DNA of 64,000 bases from Renibacterium sp043789415 (GCF_043789415.1 NZ_JBDLLW010000003.1:283755-347754), one strand, 5' to 3'. Shown: positions 35,613 through 44,764, numbered from the stretch's first letter. Notes: generated by a model from the letters alone, not told the origin. Translations and numbers: made by a program.

Positions 35613-35639
35613 TTAGCAGTCAGCATGGGAGAGTGCTAA
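35613..35639 (-). promoter_or_regulatory. CIRCE element, first copy (one mismatch)
   Basis: TTAGCAGTC, nine bases, then GAGTGCTAA. This matches the HrcA operator (TTAGCACTC-N9-GAGTGCTAA) with one mismatch in the left arm. It lies 145 bases upstream of groEL. Confidence 0.9.
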
Positions 35640-35647
35640 GTCAATAA

Positions 35648-35674
35648 TTAGCACTCACGGGTAGAGAGTGCAAG
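35648..35674 (-). promoter_or_regulatory. CIRCE element, second copy
   Basis: TTAGCACTC, nine bases, then GAGTGCAAG. The left arm is perfect and the right arm has two mismatches. Together with the first copy it forms a tandem pair eight bases apart in the groEL promoter region. Confidence 0.85.
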
Positions 35675-35838
35675 CGGAGATGACCTCTCGAACCGGAGTT
35701 TCGCTCAGGGAATACCCTCGATTCTCACCCATTGAATGGAACAACTCTGGTTTTCGCTAAAATTCTTGGATAATCTTCCAGAGAAGAAGATATATAACGC
35801 AGAAGGTATCTATGGATGCCTCAGGCAAGGAGATGACC

Positions 35839-36324
35839 ATGAGTGAAACCCCAGGGGCAGCCGGAGCGGATAAACCGTCGGAGCCGACGGACTCGCCCTT
35901 CAGCCCGCCCTCTGCACCGACTGAGCCTATTGCTCCTCAGGCTTCTGCTCCGTCGCAGGGCTTCGAATATCAGGCTCCGCAGGTGCCACCGGCGGCTCCT
36001 TTCAATCAGCAGCCCAACTATCAGCAGGCGCCTCCGCAGCAGGGTTACTACCAGCAGCCTTATCAGCAACCCTACGCAGCGGGCGGCGATGCCAAGTCAA
36101 AGATCGCAGCTGGCCTGCTCGGCATCTTCCTCGGCTCTCTGGGAATCCACAACTTCTACCTGGGCTATATCGGTAAGGCCGTGGCGCAATTGCTGATCAC
36201 TGTGCTCTCGCTGGGAATCCTCTCCTTCGTCTCCTTCGTCTGGGGACTCATCGAAGGTATTTTGATTCTCACCGGTTCGCAGAACTTCCGCACCGATGCC
36301 AGGGGTGTTCCACTGCGGGACTAA
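35839..36324 (+). CDS. TM2 domain protein
   Basis: This 161-residue protein has a Pro/Gln/Tyr-rich N-terminal half with repeated YQQP-type units, then a TM2 domain. The TM2 part contains KSKIAAGLLGIFLGSLGIHN and FYLGYIGKAVAQLLI, then a second membrane hairpin. I chose ATG 35839, which follows AAGGAG at good spacing; in-frame ATGs at 35812 and 35833 are less good. The function is unknown; a membrane protein is certain. It ends before a very strong terminator. Confidence 0.9.
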   Translation: MSETPGAAGADKPSEPTDSPFSPPSAPTEPIAPQASAPSQGFEYQAPQVPPAAPFNQQPNYQQAPPQQGYYQQPYQQPYAAGGDAKSKIAAGLLGIFLGSLGIHNFYLGYIGKAVAQLLITVLSLGILSFVSFVWGLIEGILILTGSQNFRTDARGVPLRD

Positions 36325-36342
36325 GCACTGGGGCGATTCATC

Positions 36343-36386
36343 ATAGTGCTGCGCTCCGCCCCAGTCGGGGCGGAGCGCAGCACTAT
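36343..36386. terminator. bidirectional 20-base-pair terminator
   Basis: The arms ATAGTGCTGCGCTCCGCCCC and GGGGCGGAGCGCAGCACTAT form a perfect 20-base-pair stem with loop AGTC. It separates the TM2 gene from the convergent ABC lipoprotein gene. Confidence 0.9.
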
Positions 36387-36423
36387 GAGCGATAAAACCC
36401 GGGAGCGGTCGAACCTCAGAGAG

Positions 36424-37650
36424 CTATTTCACTTGTTCGCTGCGGTTCAGCACCGGAAGGTTTCCGGCCCCGTAGCGATAGACCAGATAGTTCGCCACCG
36501 TGATATTTCCTTGATCATCAAAGTTGACCGGCCCGGAGACGCCGTCATAATCGATGGCTTTTCCCTGGCTGAGCAGAGAGAGGCAGTCGGATAGCTGCTG
36601 GCATTTCTGACCGTTGCCGCTTCCACCCGAAACCTCGATCAGCCGGGAAGCGATTGAGGCCCCCGAAGAGTCTTTGGCCCTGATCGCCGCCAAGGCCGAG
36701 AGCATCACAGCGTCATAGCTCTCCGCCGCGTAGTTCAGCGACGTCAAGGCAGGATCAATTTTCAGCAGTTCTTCCTGGAATGCCGCGGGCGGAAAGACGC
36801 CGGGAAGAATCCCCTGGGCACCCTGAAGCGCATTGAGCGCGAGATTGGCTCCGTACGAAGAAGTTGCCCCGTCGTCCAGCAAAAGCGTGGAACCCGGCAC
36901 TTGAGCATTGGCTAATTCCGCCAGAATCTGCTGGCTACGCTGCCGTGCGATCACTACAACGGATCCAGCCTTCTCAGCCTTCACCTTTGCGGCGGCGGCT
37001 GCCGCATCTGAAGCCTCAATCGAGACTGTCTGCTGAGCCCCGGAATCGGCTACCGCGGAAATCACCTGTTGAGCGATCTCCTTGCTGCTGTCAGCGGATT
37101 CATACAGCACCGCAATCTTCTGACCCTTGGCCGAGTCCGCCGCCAACCGGGCCAGCAGCTTCGCCTGCATGGTTTCCACCGGAGCGGTACGGAAGTAATA
37201 GCCCCCGCTGCTGACCTTATTCAGTGCGGTTGCTGCATTCGCCGGAGAGATCAGCACGGTGCGACTCTTGCTGAGCGCTGCGATCGCCTCGCTCGCCTGA
37301 GCCGAATCGGTGGGACCGATCACTACCGAGGCCTTTCCAGCGCTCAATTTCCTGAGCTGATCGGCGATTGAGTCAGCCGGGTCGGATGGCAGCAGCTCGA
37401 CCGACTGGCCGTTCACTCCACCGGCCAGGTTGAGTTGCTGGACAGCCAATTTCGCGGCTGCCTGCTGAGCTGGATTCAAAAAAGACTGATCGCCGGTGTT
37501 GTCCAGGAGCAAGCCGATGGTCAGCACTTCGACGCCGGAAGGCTGAGGAGAGGCGATCCGGGCGTTTCCGGTCTGCCCCGAGCAGGCAGCGAGCAGCAGT
37601 GCCACGGCGAAGAAGCCCACTAGTCCGATACTTCTCGGCTTCTTCATCAC
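36424..37650 (-). CDS. branched-chain amino acid-type ABC substrate-binding lipoprotein
   Basis: This 408-residue protein is a periplasmic-binding-fold lipoprotein. The signal peptide ends LLLAACSG, with Cys at about residue 23. The mature part begins VEVLTIGLLLDNTGDQ and has AAAKLAVQQLNLAGGVNGQ, typical of the Leu/Ile/Val-binding (receptor ligand ANF-like) family. No permease or ATPase gene is nearby, so it may be a sensor-type or orphan receptor. The ligand is unknown. Confidence 0.88.
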   Translation of the reverse strand: MMKKPRSIGLVGFFAVALLLAACSGQTGNARIASPQPSGVEVLTIGLLLDNTGDQSFLNPAQQAAAKLAVQQLNLAGGVNGQSVELLPSDPADSIADQLRKLSAGKASVVIGPTDSAQASEAIAALSKSRTVLISPANAATALNKVSSGGYYFRTAPVETMQAKLLARLAADSAKGQKIAVLYESADSSKEIAQQVISAVADSGAQQTVSIEASDAAAAAAKVKAEKAGSVVVIARQRSQQILAELANAQVPGSTLLLDDGATSSYGANLALNALQGAQGILPGVFPPAAFQEELLKIDPALTSLNYAAESYDAVMLSALAAIRAKDSSGASIASRLIEVSGGSGNGQKCQQLSDCLSLLSQGKAIDYDGVSGPVNFDDQGNITVANYLVYRYGAGNLPVLNRSEQVK

Positions 37651-37797
37651 GACTCCCGCTCTAGCGTCCTTGCTTCTGCCCCTGCCACCGGCTAGCGGCT
37701 TGCTGACAACTGTAGCCAGACCCGGCTCGGAAAGCCGGGAGATACACCGGGTGTGGTGCCAAAGAGTGCCATCTGAAGGTGCTCCTGGCCGAAAGTG

Positions 37798-38403
37798 CTA
37801 CTGGGCACCCGGGCCGAGCACCACTGCAAGCGGAACACCGAGTTCAGCGGTATCCACCAACCGAGTGATGCCGAGCAATTTACCCAGTTCCTCGGCATTA
37901 GTCTTCTGGCTGGCTCCATTGTAGAAAATCGCCGAGCTTGGCTGCGGAACTCCACTCCAGTTGGCGCTGATCGGGACGACCCAGCCATCACCGCGCACTT
38001 GTTGAGCCACCCGGGCTGCCAGACCGCCGATTCCCGCACCGTTATAGACATTGACCGGCTGGGTTTTATCCAGCGGCGGCGCACTCGGCGTCGTCGGAGG
38101 CTTAGAGGTCGTCGGCGGAGGGGTGGTGGGTGGTGGGGTGGTGGGTGAAGCACTCGGCCTTGTCGCGGTCGCAGTGGAACTGGAGGACGCGCTAGAGCTG
38201 CTGTCCCCAGCCGCGGTCGATGCTCCGCCGATGAGCTTCGGAATCACCAGAAAAGCCACCGCACCGATCACCAGGGCGACGACGGCGAAAGCCAGAATAG
38301 GCCAGAGGCTCCGGCGAGGTTCAGACATCACCGAACGGTGAACGCCCTGACGTGAGGACGATTCCGGAACATTGTCGAATTCATCCCGCGGGTAGTTACT
38401 CAT
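37798..38403 (-). CDS. LytR C-terminal domain protein
   Basis: This 201-residue protein has a cytoplasmic N-terminus (1-32), one membrane segment at about 33-55, a Ser/Thr/Pro-rich spacer (about 60-110), and a LytR_C domain at about 115-200 (PVNVYNGAGIGGLAARVAQQ, AIFYNGASQKTNAEEL). This family is found in cell envelope assembly, often next to LytR-CpsA-Psr or UDG genes. It is probably cell-wall linked, on the outer face of the membrane. It sits beside a DUF3263 gene, a common actinobacterial neighbour pair. Confidence 0.9.
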   Translation of the reverse strand: MSNYPRDEFDNVPESSSRQGVHRSVMSEPRRSLWPILAFAVVALVIGAVAFLVIPKLIGGASTAAGDSSSSASSSSTATATRPSASPTTPPPTTPPPTTSKPPTTPSAPPLDKTQPVNVYNGAGIGGLAARVAQQVRGDGWVVPISANWSGVPQPSSAIFYNGASQKTNAEELGKLLGITRLVDTAELGVPLAVVLGPGAQ

Positions 38404-38448
38404 GGAAGGCGCTTTCAGTGGAGTTGCCAGACGACGAGCCTGCGCTCG

Positions 38449-38751
38449 TTAATTACCCAGACGGCGAGCCGTCCTGGCGCGTTGCCGCGTTGTACGTAGT
38501 CTACGCAATCTCTTGACCAGCATCGGATCGAAGGCCAGCGCGTCCTCGGTGTCGATCAGTGAATTGAGGATCTGATAGTAGTGCGTCGAGGAAAGGTCGA
38601 AGAGATCGCGAATCGCTTGCTCTTTCGCCCCGGCATACTTCCACCAATGACGTTCCAAGGAGAGAATTTGCTGATCTCGCTCACTGAGAGCGGTTTCGCC
38701 GGAAGAGATTCCAGCGTTTAAATCCTCCAACGTGAGTGGTAGCGCTGCCAC
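38449..38751 (-). CDS. DUF3263 family protein
   Basis: This 100-residue protein is the small DUF3263 family, often found beside LytR_C genes and uracil-DNA glycosylase. The core LSERDQQILSLERHWWKYAG and IRDLFDLSSTHYYQILNSL is helical, with a possible helix-turn-helix. A basic tail follows (RLRRLRTTRQRARTARRLG). The role is unknown, maybe regulatory. It is the first gene before the LytR_C gene on the same strand, 45 bases apart. Confidence 0.9.
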   Translation of the reverse strand: MAALPLTLEDLNAGISSGETALSERDQQILSLERHWWKYAGAKEQAIRDLFDLSSTHYYQILNSLIDTEDALAFDPMLVKRLRRLRTTRQRARTARRLGN

Positions 38752-38840
38752 GACACTCCCCTATCCTCAGTTCCAAGATCCTTTACTCATTCCATGGTAA
38801 TGGGGAATCACACCGTTGTCATTTATCTGCTTCCTGCCCG

Positions 38841-39587
38841 ATGGTGAAGAATGGAGGAGTGGAAGAACTCAGCAACCGTGAAGCTCTCGAACGACTCACC
38901 ACTGATCCGTTGAGCCTGCTCAGCCCCGACTGGGCTGCCGCCTTGCGCAGCGTTGAACCACAGCTAAAAGATCTGGGCAGGTTCCTGCATTCGGAGTTCG
39001 ACACCGCCCAGCAGAGCAATGGCGGTCCGGGCTTCCTGCCCGCCCCTAAACATGTCCTCAGGGCCTTCCAGCAGCCTTTGGAACAGGTGAAAGTACTCGT
39101 GGTCGGCCAAGACCCCTACCCGACGTTCGGGCACCCGATTGGACTGTCGTTCGCTGTCGAACGGCACACCCGGCCGCTGCCGAGGAGCCTGAGCAATATC
39201 TACCGCGAGCTGCAGGACGATCTGGGTATTCCGCCAGCAGCGCACGGCGATCTGAGCAGCTGGTCCCAGCAAGGGGTGCTTTTGCTGAACAGAGTCCTGA
39301 GTGTGCGCGTGGGCAGCCCTGGCTCGCACCGCGGAAAGGGCTGGGAAGCCGTCACCGAGACAGCCATCCGAGCCTTGGTCGCCCGGAACAAACCACTGGT
39401 GGCGCTGCTCTGGGGCAACGACGCTCGTAATCTGACCCCGCTTCTCGGTGCCACCGCGATCGTGAGCTCTCCGCACCCCAGCCCGCTGTCAGCCTCACGA
39501 GGATTCTTCGGTTCTCGGCCCTTCAGTAAAATCAACCAGCTTCTGGAGCAGCAAGGAAGCTCCGCTATCGACTGGACCGTGGTTTAA
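38841..39587 (+). CDS. ung: uracil-DNA glycosylase
   Basis: This 248-residue enzyme removes uracil from DNA in base excision repair. The catalytic Asp lies at about residue 91 in the VVGQDPYPTFGHPIGLSF motif, and the conserved His in SSPHPSPLSASRGFFGS near the end. I put the start at ATG 38841; an in-frame GTG at 38859 follows a GGAGGA site too closely, so the exact start is open. The frame extends further upstream (to 38736) but that part reads as non-coding. Confidence 0.95.
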   Translation: MVKNGGVEELSNREALERLTTDPLSLLSPDWAAALRSVEPQLKDLGRFLHSEFDTAQQSNGGPGFLPAPKHVLRAFQQPLEQVKVLVVGQDPYPTFGHPIGLSFAVERHTRPLPRSLSNIYRELQDDLGIPPAAHGDLSSWSQQGVLLLNRVLSVRVGSPGSHRGKGWEAVTETAIRALVARNKPLVALLWGNDARNLTPLLGATAIVSSPHPSPLSASRGFFGSRPFSKINQLLEQQGSSAIDWTVV

Positions 39588-39607
39588 CTCACCGAGTGCG
39601 CTAGGCT

Positions 39608-39625
39608 ACTTAGGTAAACCTAAGT
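39608..39625 (+). promoter_or_regulatory. putative iron-repressor box upstream of siderophore-interacting gene
   Basis: ACTTAGGT-AA-ACCTAAGT is an 18-base palindrome 17 bases before the ATG at 39643. The core TTAGG-TAAA-CCTAA matches 12 of 14 bases of one part of the DtxR/IdeR consensus as I remember it, but the half-site spacing is shorter than the full 19-base box. IdeR is encoded at 17571. Confidence 0.55.
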
Positions 39626-39642
39626 AATACCGAGGAGTTTCC

Positions 39643-40470
39643 ATGCCCGCAACCAGTCCCGCCAAGTCTCGCCAGCACATCGCCTTAGAGGTGCTGCGCA
39701 CCGAGTGGCTCAGTGAGCATATGGTGCGGGTAGTACTCGGCGGAGAGGGCTTTGATGCTTTCCAGGACAACGGTTTCACTGATCGTTATGTCAAGCTTCA
39801 CTTCCTGCTACCCGAGGTGGAATACCCCGAGCCGATTGATGTCTTCGGGCTCCGAGAGACCCTGCCACGCGAGCACTGGCCGGTAACCCGCACCTACACC
39901 GTGCGCTGGATCAACCAGCAGGACAAGGAACTCGCCATCGATTTCGTCGTGCACGGCGATGAAGGACTCGCCGGTCCCTGGGCGGCCTCCGCACAGCCAG
40001 GTGACCGGCTGTTGCTCTCCGGGCCAGGCGGCGCCTACCGCCCCCAGCCCGAGGCTGACTGGTATCTACTGGCCGGTGACGAATCCGCGCTTCCCGCGGT
40101 GGCTGCGGCTTTGGAGGCACTGCCCGCGGATGCCACTGGGCTCGCTTATCTCGAGGTCGGCAGCGAGGCTGATATTCAGACCATCCAGGCTCCGGCGGGG
40201 ATGAGCGTGAACTGGCTGACCCGAGGCGAGGTGCCAGCGGGTGCTAGCAGCCTGCTGATCGACGCGGTGGCCACCTCCAGCTGGCCGGAAGGCACAGTTG
40301 ATGCCTTCGTGCACGGCGAGCGCGAGTATATGAAGGCCCTTCGCGATGTGCTCTTCAAACAGCGTGGGCTGCTCAGAAGCCAGGTGTCACTCTCCGGGTA
40401 CTGGGCACGGGGGCGCACCGAAGACACGTTCCAGGCGGAGAAGCGCGAACCGATCGGTAAGATCCTCTGA
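39643..40470 (+). CDS. siderophore-interacting protein (ViuB/SIP type)
   Basis: This 275-residue flavin-dependent reductase of the SIP family releases iron from siderophores in the cytoplasm. The FAD part has RTYTVRWINQQDKELAIDFVVHG and GPWAASAQPGDRLLLSGPGG. The NAD(P)H part ends in GYWARGRTED. A perfect GAGGAG ribosome site precedes ATG 39643. The palindrome directly upstream implies iron regulation. No siderophore uptake gene is in the window, so the partner system lies elsewhere. Confidence 0.93.
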   Translation: MPATSPAKSRQHIALEVLRTEWLSEHMVRVVLGGEGFDAFQDNGFTDRYVKLHFLLPEVEYPEPIDVFGLRETLPREHWPVTRTYTVRWINQQDKELAIDFVVHGDEGLAGPWAASAQPGDRLLLSGPGGAYRPQPEADWYLLAGDESALPAVAAALEALPADATGLAYLEVGSEADIQTIQAPAGMSVNWLTRGEVPAGASSLLIDAVATSSWPEGTVDAFVHGEREYMKALRDVLFKQRGLLRSQVSLSGYWARGRTEDTFQAEKREPIGKIL

Positions 40471-40518
40471 GAAACAGCCTGCGGTGACATTGTCGGCGCC
40501 TCGGGGCAGAATGGATGC

Positions 40519-41412
40519 ATGCCTGAACTACCGGAGTTGGTGGGGCTCAGCCAGTTCTTGAACGCTGAGCTGGCAGGCAGCGTGCTGGAGTCTGTGCAGA
40601 TCACTTCCTTCACCGCTCTGAAGACGGCTGCACCTAGCGAGCGGGAGCTGCTGGGTCGGGTACTGAAAGATGTCAGCCGCCAGGGGAAATTCATCGATCT
40701 GCGCTTCGGCCCTTCAACCACCGACGACGTCGGACTGCACTTCATCTTCCACCTCGCGAAAGCTGGTTGGTTGCGTTTCTCCGCCGGGGTGGTTCCGGCT
40801 GAGCAGAAACGCCCGGCTGCCCTCAAACCCGGTGGTTACATCACCGCGCGGCTCGGTTTCGATAACGCCCGGATCGACCTCACCGAAGCGGGTACCAGAA
40901 AGAGCATGGCGATTTACCTGGTGCGGGAGGCCTCCGAGGTGCCGGGCATCGCCACGCTGGGTCCAGACCCGCTGGCTGAGGATTTCACCGTAGAACAGCT
41001 ATCGGAGATCCTCTCCCGGAAAAGAGCCCAGATCAAAGGCGTGCTGAGAGATCAGCGCCAGATCGCGGGCATCGGCAATGCCTATAGCGATGAAATTCTG
41101 CACCTGGCCAGGCTTTCACCCTTTGCGCCGAGCAACTCGCTGAGCGAAGAGCAGGTCCAGACACTCTTTGACTCAATCCGGTCCATTCTTCAGCAAGCCA
41201 TTGCCCAGGCTTCAGGAAAGCCCGCCTCAGAGCTGAAAGACGCCAAGCGCTCCAGCATGCGAGTGCACACGCGAACCGGCGAAGCCTGCCCGGTATGCGG
41301 CGATACCGTGCATGAAGTGGCCTTCGCCGACCGTTCTCTGCAGTATTGTCCGAGTTGTCAGACCGGCGGCAAGCTGCTGGCGGACCGAAGAATGTCACGG
41401 CTGCTCAAATAG
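40519..41412 (+). CDS. Fpg/Nei family DNA glycosylase
   Basis: This 297-residue DNA glycosylase/AP lyase removes oxidised bases. The N-terminus MPELPEL keeps the catalytic Pro2 and Glu3. The H2TH domain lies near 150-210 (QIKGVLRDQRQIAGIGNAYS). The C-terminal zinc finger has CPVCG and CPSCQ (about 255-285). The sixth residue region is LPELVG rather than the classic LPEVE, a pattern I recall in an actinobacterial Fpg-like subgroup. It is a single gene between SIP and ThrE. Confidence 0.88.
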   Translation: MPELPELVGLSQFLNAELAGSVLESVQITSFTALKTAAPSERELLGRVLKDVSRQGKFIDLRFGPSTTDDVGLHFIFHLAKAGWLRFSAGVVPAEQKRPAALKPGGYITARLGFDNARIDLTEAGTRKSMAIYLVREASEVPGIATLGPDPLAEDFTVEQLSEILSRKRAQIKGVLRDQRQIAGIGNAYSDEILHLARLSPFAPSNSLSEEQVQTLFDSIRSILQQAIAQASGKPASELKDAKRSSMRVHTRTGEACPVCGDTVHEVAFADRSLQYCPSCQTGGKLLADRRMSRLLK

Positions 41413-41450
41413 TCACCGTAGCCAGACTCGCACCGAGCCGCTCCGACAAG

Positions 41451-42983
41451 TTAACGACGGCGATTTCGCCTCGGATCGATGCCAGCGGAAAGCTTGCCGA
41501 GTTTTGTCAGCGGCCGAGCGAGGTTGTCTCCCAGCACCACCCCGGCGGCGACGCCCATGATCACCACGATCGCATTGAACAGGCCGATCACACCGTCCAG
41601 GGCCGAATCATTCGAGATGGTCAGCACGAACATCGCCCGGAAAATCGAGAGCCCCGCCAAGAGAAACAGGATCGAAGGCACCGCCACCACCAGCTGCGGC
41701 GCTCCCAACCGCAGGGCGATCAGCCTGGCCAAAATGCCGACCACGGCGGCCGCCACGGCAGGTGCCAGCCTGGTGCCCAGACCCAGCTGTCCCACCACGA
41801 AGAACACCGAGTATCCCAGAACTCCCACCATGGCGGTGGGGATCAGCAGTCTCGGCGAGGTCTGCTCGACCACGCCGATCAGCACCGTGGCGAAGAGGAT
41901 GAGCAGAAGGGCTAAATAGAGCGGCAGCGGTTCAGACTTGGGGGCGTCGATGACAGACTTCGCGTTGGCGCCCAGCAGCACGCCGAAAGCCGAAGCCACC
42001 GCGATACCCGAGACAATGGCGCCGAAGGTGAGGAACACCGAGAGGAATCTACCGGCAGCGGTAACCGGAAAGCCATTGATGGCATCCTGCACCGCGGAGA
42101 CCAGCCGCCCCGAAGGCAGCAAGAGCAAAATGCCACCGGTCACCACGGCGCCGGGCTGAATCGGGATCTCAAAGCGGACGAAGGCCAAAGCGATCGCGGT
42201 GACCAGGAAAGCCCCGGTGGCGGTGATGAAAAAATCCGGTACCCGCCAGCGGGAGAGCCACCGGCTCAGCAGGCCGACCAACAGGGTCGAGCCCATGGCG
42301 ATCAGTGCACCCGCCAGCCCACCACCGATCACCGCCACCACGCAGGCGGCAAAGACGCCGCTGCTGGTGGTGACCATCCAGCGTTGATAGGGCTTCGGCC
42401 TGCGCAGAATGTCATTGAGCCGGCGCTGAGCTTCTTCTCGCCCCACTCCGCCGGAAACGATCTCGGTGACTAGCTGATGAACCTGGGTGAGCCCCGCATA
42501 GTTATTGGTCCAGGAGCGTACCACCCGCAAAAGGGTGATCGGGGTGGCGTTTTTCGGCGCGTAATTGATACTGACCGACTGGTTGGTGATGTCCACTTCG
42601 ATGTTCCGCAGGCCAAAGGCAGCCGTCACCGCAATCATGCTGGTCTCGACTTCCAGCGCTCCCGCGCCGAACCGGAACATCGTCTCAGCGAGCAGCAGGG
42701 TGAAGTCAATGGTCTTCCGCGCGGAGTTATCCACGCCACCGACTTGAATCATCGGATTCGCGTAAGGGCTGCCGGCCAGGCGATCGACGATGCTCATCGG
42801 CGCGGTGGGCGGAGCATCGCTCTGCACTAATCTGCGTAGCCCGCGCCGAGCCGCGAAATTCTCTCTTGAACGCTGCACACTGGGAATCTGTTTCGACGTC
42901 GGACGCGCCTCAGCGGGCCGCCCCTGGTCCCGCTTGGCAGCCGGGCCTTGATCGTCGTGCCGGGAGCCATCGTTGGCGTTCAT
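41451..42983 (-). CDS. threonine/serine exporter family protein (ThrE-like)
   Basis: This 510-residue membrane protein belongs to the ThrE family of amino acid exporters. The N-terminal 75 residues are polar. A hydrophilic domain (about 90-200, DFTLLLAETMFRFGAGALEV) with possible peptidase-like features follows. Then come about ten membrane segments from about 215 to 495, including GGILLLLPSGRLVSAVQDA. The exact substrate is not shown by sequence. It is divergently oriented to nothing nearby and ends 38 bases from the Fpg-like gene. Confidence 0.9.
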   Translation of the reverse strand: MNANDGSRHDDQGPAAKRDQGRPAEARPTSKQIPSVQRSRENFAARRGLRRLVQSDAPPTAPMSIVDRLAGSPYANPMIQVGGVDNSARKTIDFTLLLAETMFRFGAGALEVETSMIAVTAAFGLRNIEVDITNQSVSINYAPKNATPITLLRVVRSWTNNYAGLTQVHQLVTEIVSGGVGREEAQRRLNDILRRPKPYQRWMVTTSSGVFAACVVAVIGGGLAGALIAMGSTLLVGLLSRWLSRWRVPDFFITATGAFLVTAIALAFVRFEIPIQPGAVVTGGILLLLPSGRLVSAVQDAINGFPVTAAGRFLSVFLTFGAIVSGIAVASAFGVLLGANAKSVIDAPKSEPLPLYLALLLILFATVLIGVVEQTSPRLLIPTAMVGVLGYSVFFVVGQLGLGTRLAPAVAAAVVGILARLIALRLGAPQLVVAVPSILFLLAGLSIFRAMFVLTISNDSALDGVIGLFNAIVVIMGVAAGVVLGDNLARPLTKLGKLSAGIDPRRNRRR

Positions 42984-43005
42984 GGCGCTCCTCCTTGGCT
43001 GAAAA

Positions 43006-44085
43006 TCAGTAGAACTGCTGACCTGTGCGTCGGGTATAGAGCTGCCTGGCGATCCGCTCGCCGGCCAGTTCCCACAGCCGGTATTTCAGCGGGCTCAGCA
43101 CGAGATCCCAACAACCCACGAAGTCGGTCACCGTTTTGCTGAACGACGTTTTGAAAAGTCCCAATCCGTAATGTTGGTGTGTGGGGTCTTTGAGCCGGTC
43201 AGCGGGCGGTGTACCGCAGAAGTCGTATTCCACAATGGGCGTTTCCAGTTGCTTCAAATCATTGATGGCGACCCACTGGACGAGATGAGAATCGCCGTAA
43301 CGGGAGCGCTTGATCAACGAACCGCCGTCTTTATAGGTGCCTTTCCGCCCGTAGTTGATCACAAAGGCACCGACTGCGACGTGGCCATCTTCGTAGACAA
43401 AGTAGTGCCTGCCCTGCCCACGGCTGATAAAGCCCTGCCAGAACTTCCGGTAATACTCGAATTCCCTGAGCTCGGTTTTACCTTTTTCCGCGATGGTCCC
43501 GGCCATCAGCTGGTACATCGTGCGGAAATTTTCTTCGGTGGCGGCTACCTGCTCGACTTCAACTCCCTCGCGTTGAGCCCGGCGAATCGCGTTCCTGGCC
43601 CTGGAGGACAAGTTACGCATCAGCAGATTCGGTTCAGGGCTAGTATCAAGGAGGGCCGTGGAATCGTTGGGCTGCAGATTGGGGGTCTTGCGCATCCCGG
43701 AATCTCTCAGCACCTGCCTCACCTCCGGCGTATCGACCACATCGGGCTCGATGCGCAAGGCGAAGACATTCATCCGTTGCTGATCGATCAGCCGGCGGAC
43801 CGCTCGCAACGCATCCGGAATATGCTCCACCTCGGCCATATCCGGCCCTTTGATGAGGTACCACAGCTTGCCGAGCAGCGGAACCGATTTCTCCAGCACC
43901 AGGTTGTAGCTGGTGTACTCCGCTGATTCAATGGCCAGAAAACGCGGATTCCAGCCGTAGTCCGCTTTGACCTCGGCAAAAGCCGCGGATTGCAGCAGAT
44001 TGCCTCCTTGCGGATTTGAGGTGACCAGGGCATCCCAGTTCTCACGTTCTTGGGAACTGGCAAACCGGGCGGTAAAAGCTGGCAA
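43006..44085 (-). CDS. FemAB family peptidoglycan bridge protein
   Basis: This 359-residue GNAT-fold enzyme of the FemX/A/B type adds amino acids from aminoacyl-tRNA to the peptidoglycan stem peptide. It has LQSAAFAEVKADYGWNPR, the FYVYEDGHVAVGAF-like core at about 230, and VQWVAINDLKQLETPIVEYD and FCGTPP near 270-290. It lies divergent from the Asp23 cluster, consistent with an envelope role. The interpeptide chemistry cannot be read from the sequence. Confidence 0.92.
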   Translation of the reverse strand: MPAFTARFASSQERENWDALVTSNPQGGNLLQSAAFAEVKADYGWNPRFLAIESAEYTSYNLVLEKSVPLLGKLWYLIKGPDMAEVEHIPDALRAVRRLIDQQRMNVFALRIEPDVVDTPEVRQVLRDSGMRKTPNLQPNDSTALLDTSPEPNLLMRNLSSRARNAIRRAQREGVEVEQVAATEENFRTMYQLMAGTIAEKGKTELREFEYYRKFWQGFISRGQGRHYFVYEDGHVAVGAFVINYGRKGTYKDGGSLIKRSRYGDSHLVQWVAINDLKQLETPIVEYDFCGTPPADRLKDPTHQHYGLGLFKTSFSKTVTDFVGCWDLVLSPLKYRLWELAGERIARQLYTRRTGQQFY

Positions 44086-44269
44086 TGACTTTCCTCGCTT
44101 CTTTCACAGGGGCGATTGCTCCAGTGTAGCCGGGCAGACCCCCACGATTTCCAATCACGCTCGACAGCCCGGCAGTGATGTGATCCAGATCATAGTGAAT
44201 AAGGCGTGACGTTTCCGCACCGGCGTCCGACTTACTTCTGAAAGCATCAATCAACCATCAGGAGAGACG

Positions 44270-44764
44270 ATGAGCACACCGGCACATAACACCGCAAAGT
44301 CCGCGAGCAGCACAAGCGCTCCAGCGAAGGCTGCCAGCCCGAGCAGCGCAGATAACGCTTCCAATGCGGGCAAAACCACCATTGAAGACGCGGTAGTAGC
44401 CAAGGTCGTCGGCATCGCCACCCGTGAAGTTCCCGGAGTGTACGCTCTGGGCGGCGGCGCTGCTCGAGCTCTAGGCGCTATTCGTGACGTGGTAGGCAAC
44501 ACCGATCTCACTCAGGGAGTCTCCGTAGAGGTCGGCGAAAAGCAGGTCGCCGTGGATATCACCCTGGTAGTCGAGTACCCCTCGCCGCTCAAGGGCGTGG
44601 CGGATCAGGTTCGCTCCGCCGTTTACGGCGCGGTGGAGAAACTGGTTGGCCTGGACGTCGTCGAGGTCAATATCACGGTCAGCGATATCCACATCCCCTC
44701 CGATGACAAGAGCTCGGACACTCAGGATTCCGCTAAGGCCATTGAAGGGAGCCGAGTCGAATGA
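44270..44764 (+). CDS. Asp23/Gls24 family envelope stress protein
   Basis: This 164-residue protein is a membrane-associated envelope stress protein. The N-terminal 40 residues are Ser/Ala-rich, then the Asp23 domain: TIEDAVVAKVVGIATREVPG, VYALGGGAARALG, VAVDITLVVEYPSPLKGVA, and VNITVSDIHIP. It is the first gene of a six-gene cluster. A good ribosome site (AGGAGAGACG) precedes ATG 44270. The stop overlaps the next gene by four bases (ATGA). Confidence 0.93.
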   Translation: MSTPAHNTAKSASSTSAPAKAASPSSADNASNAGKTTIEDAVVAKVVGIATREVPGVYALGGGAARALGAIRDVVGNTDLTQGVSVEVGEKQVAVDITLVVEYPSPLKGVADQVRSAVYGAVEKLVGLDVVEVNITVSDIHIPSDDKSSDTQDSAKAIEGSRVE

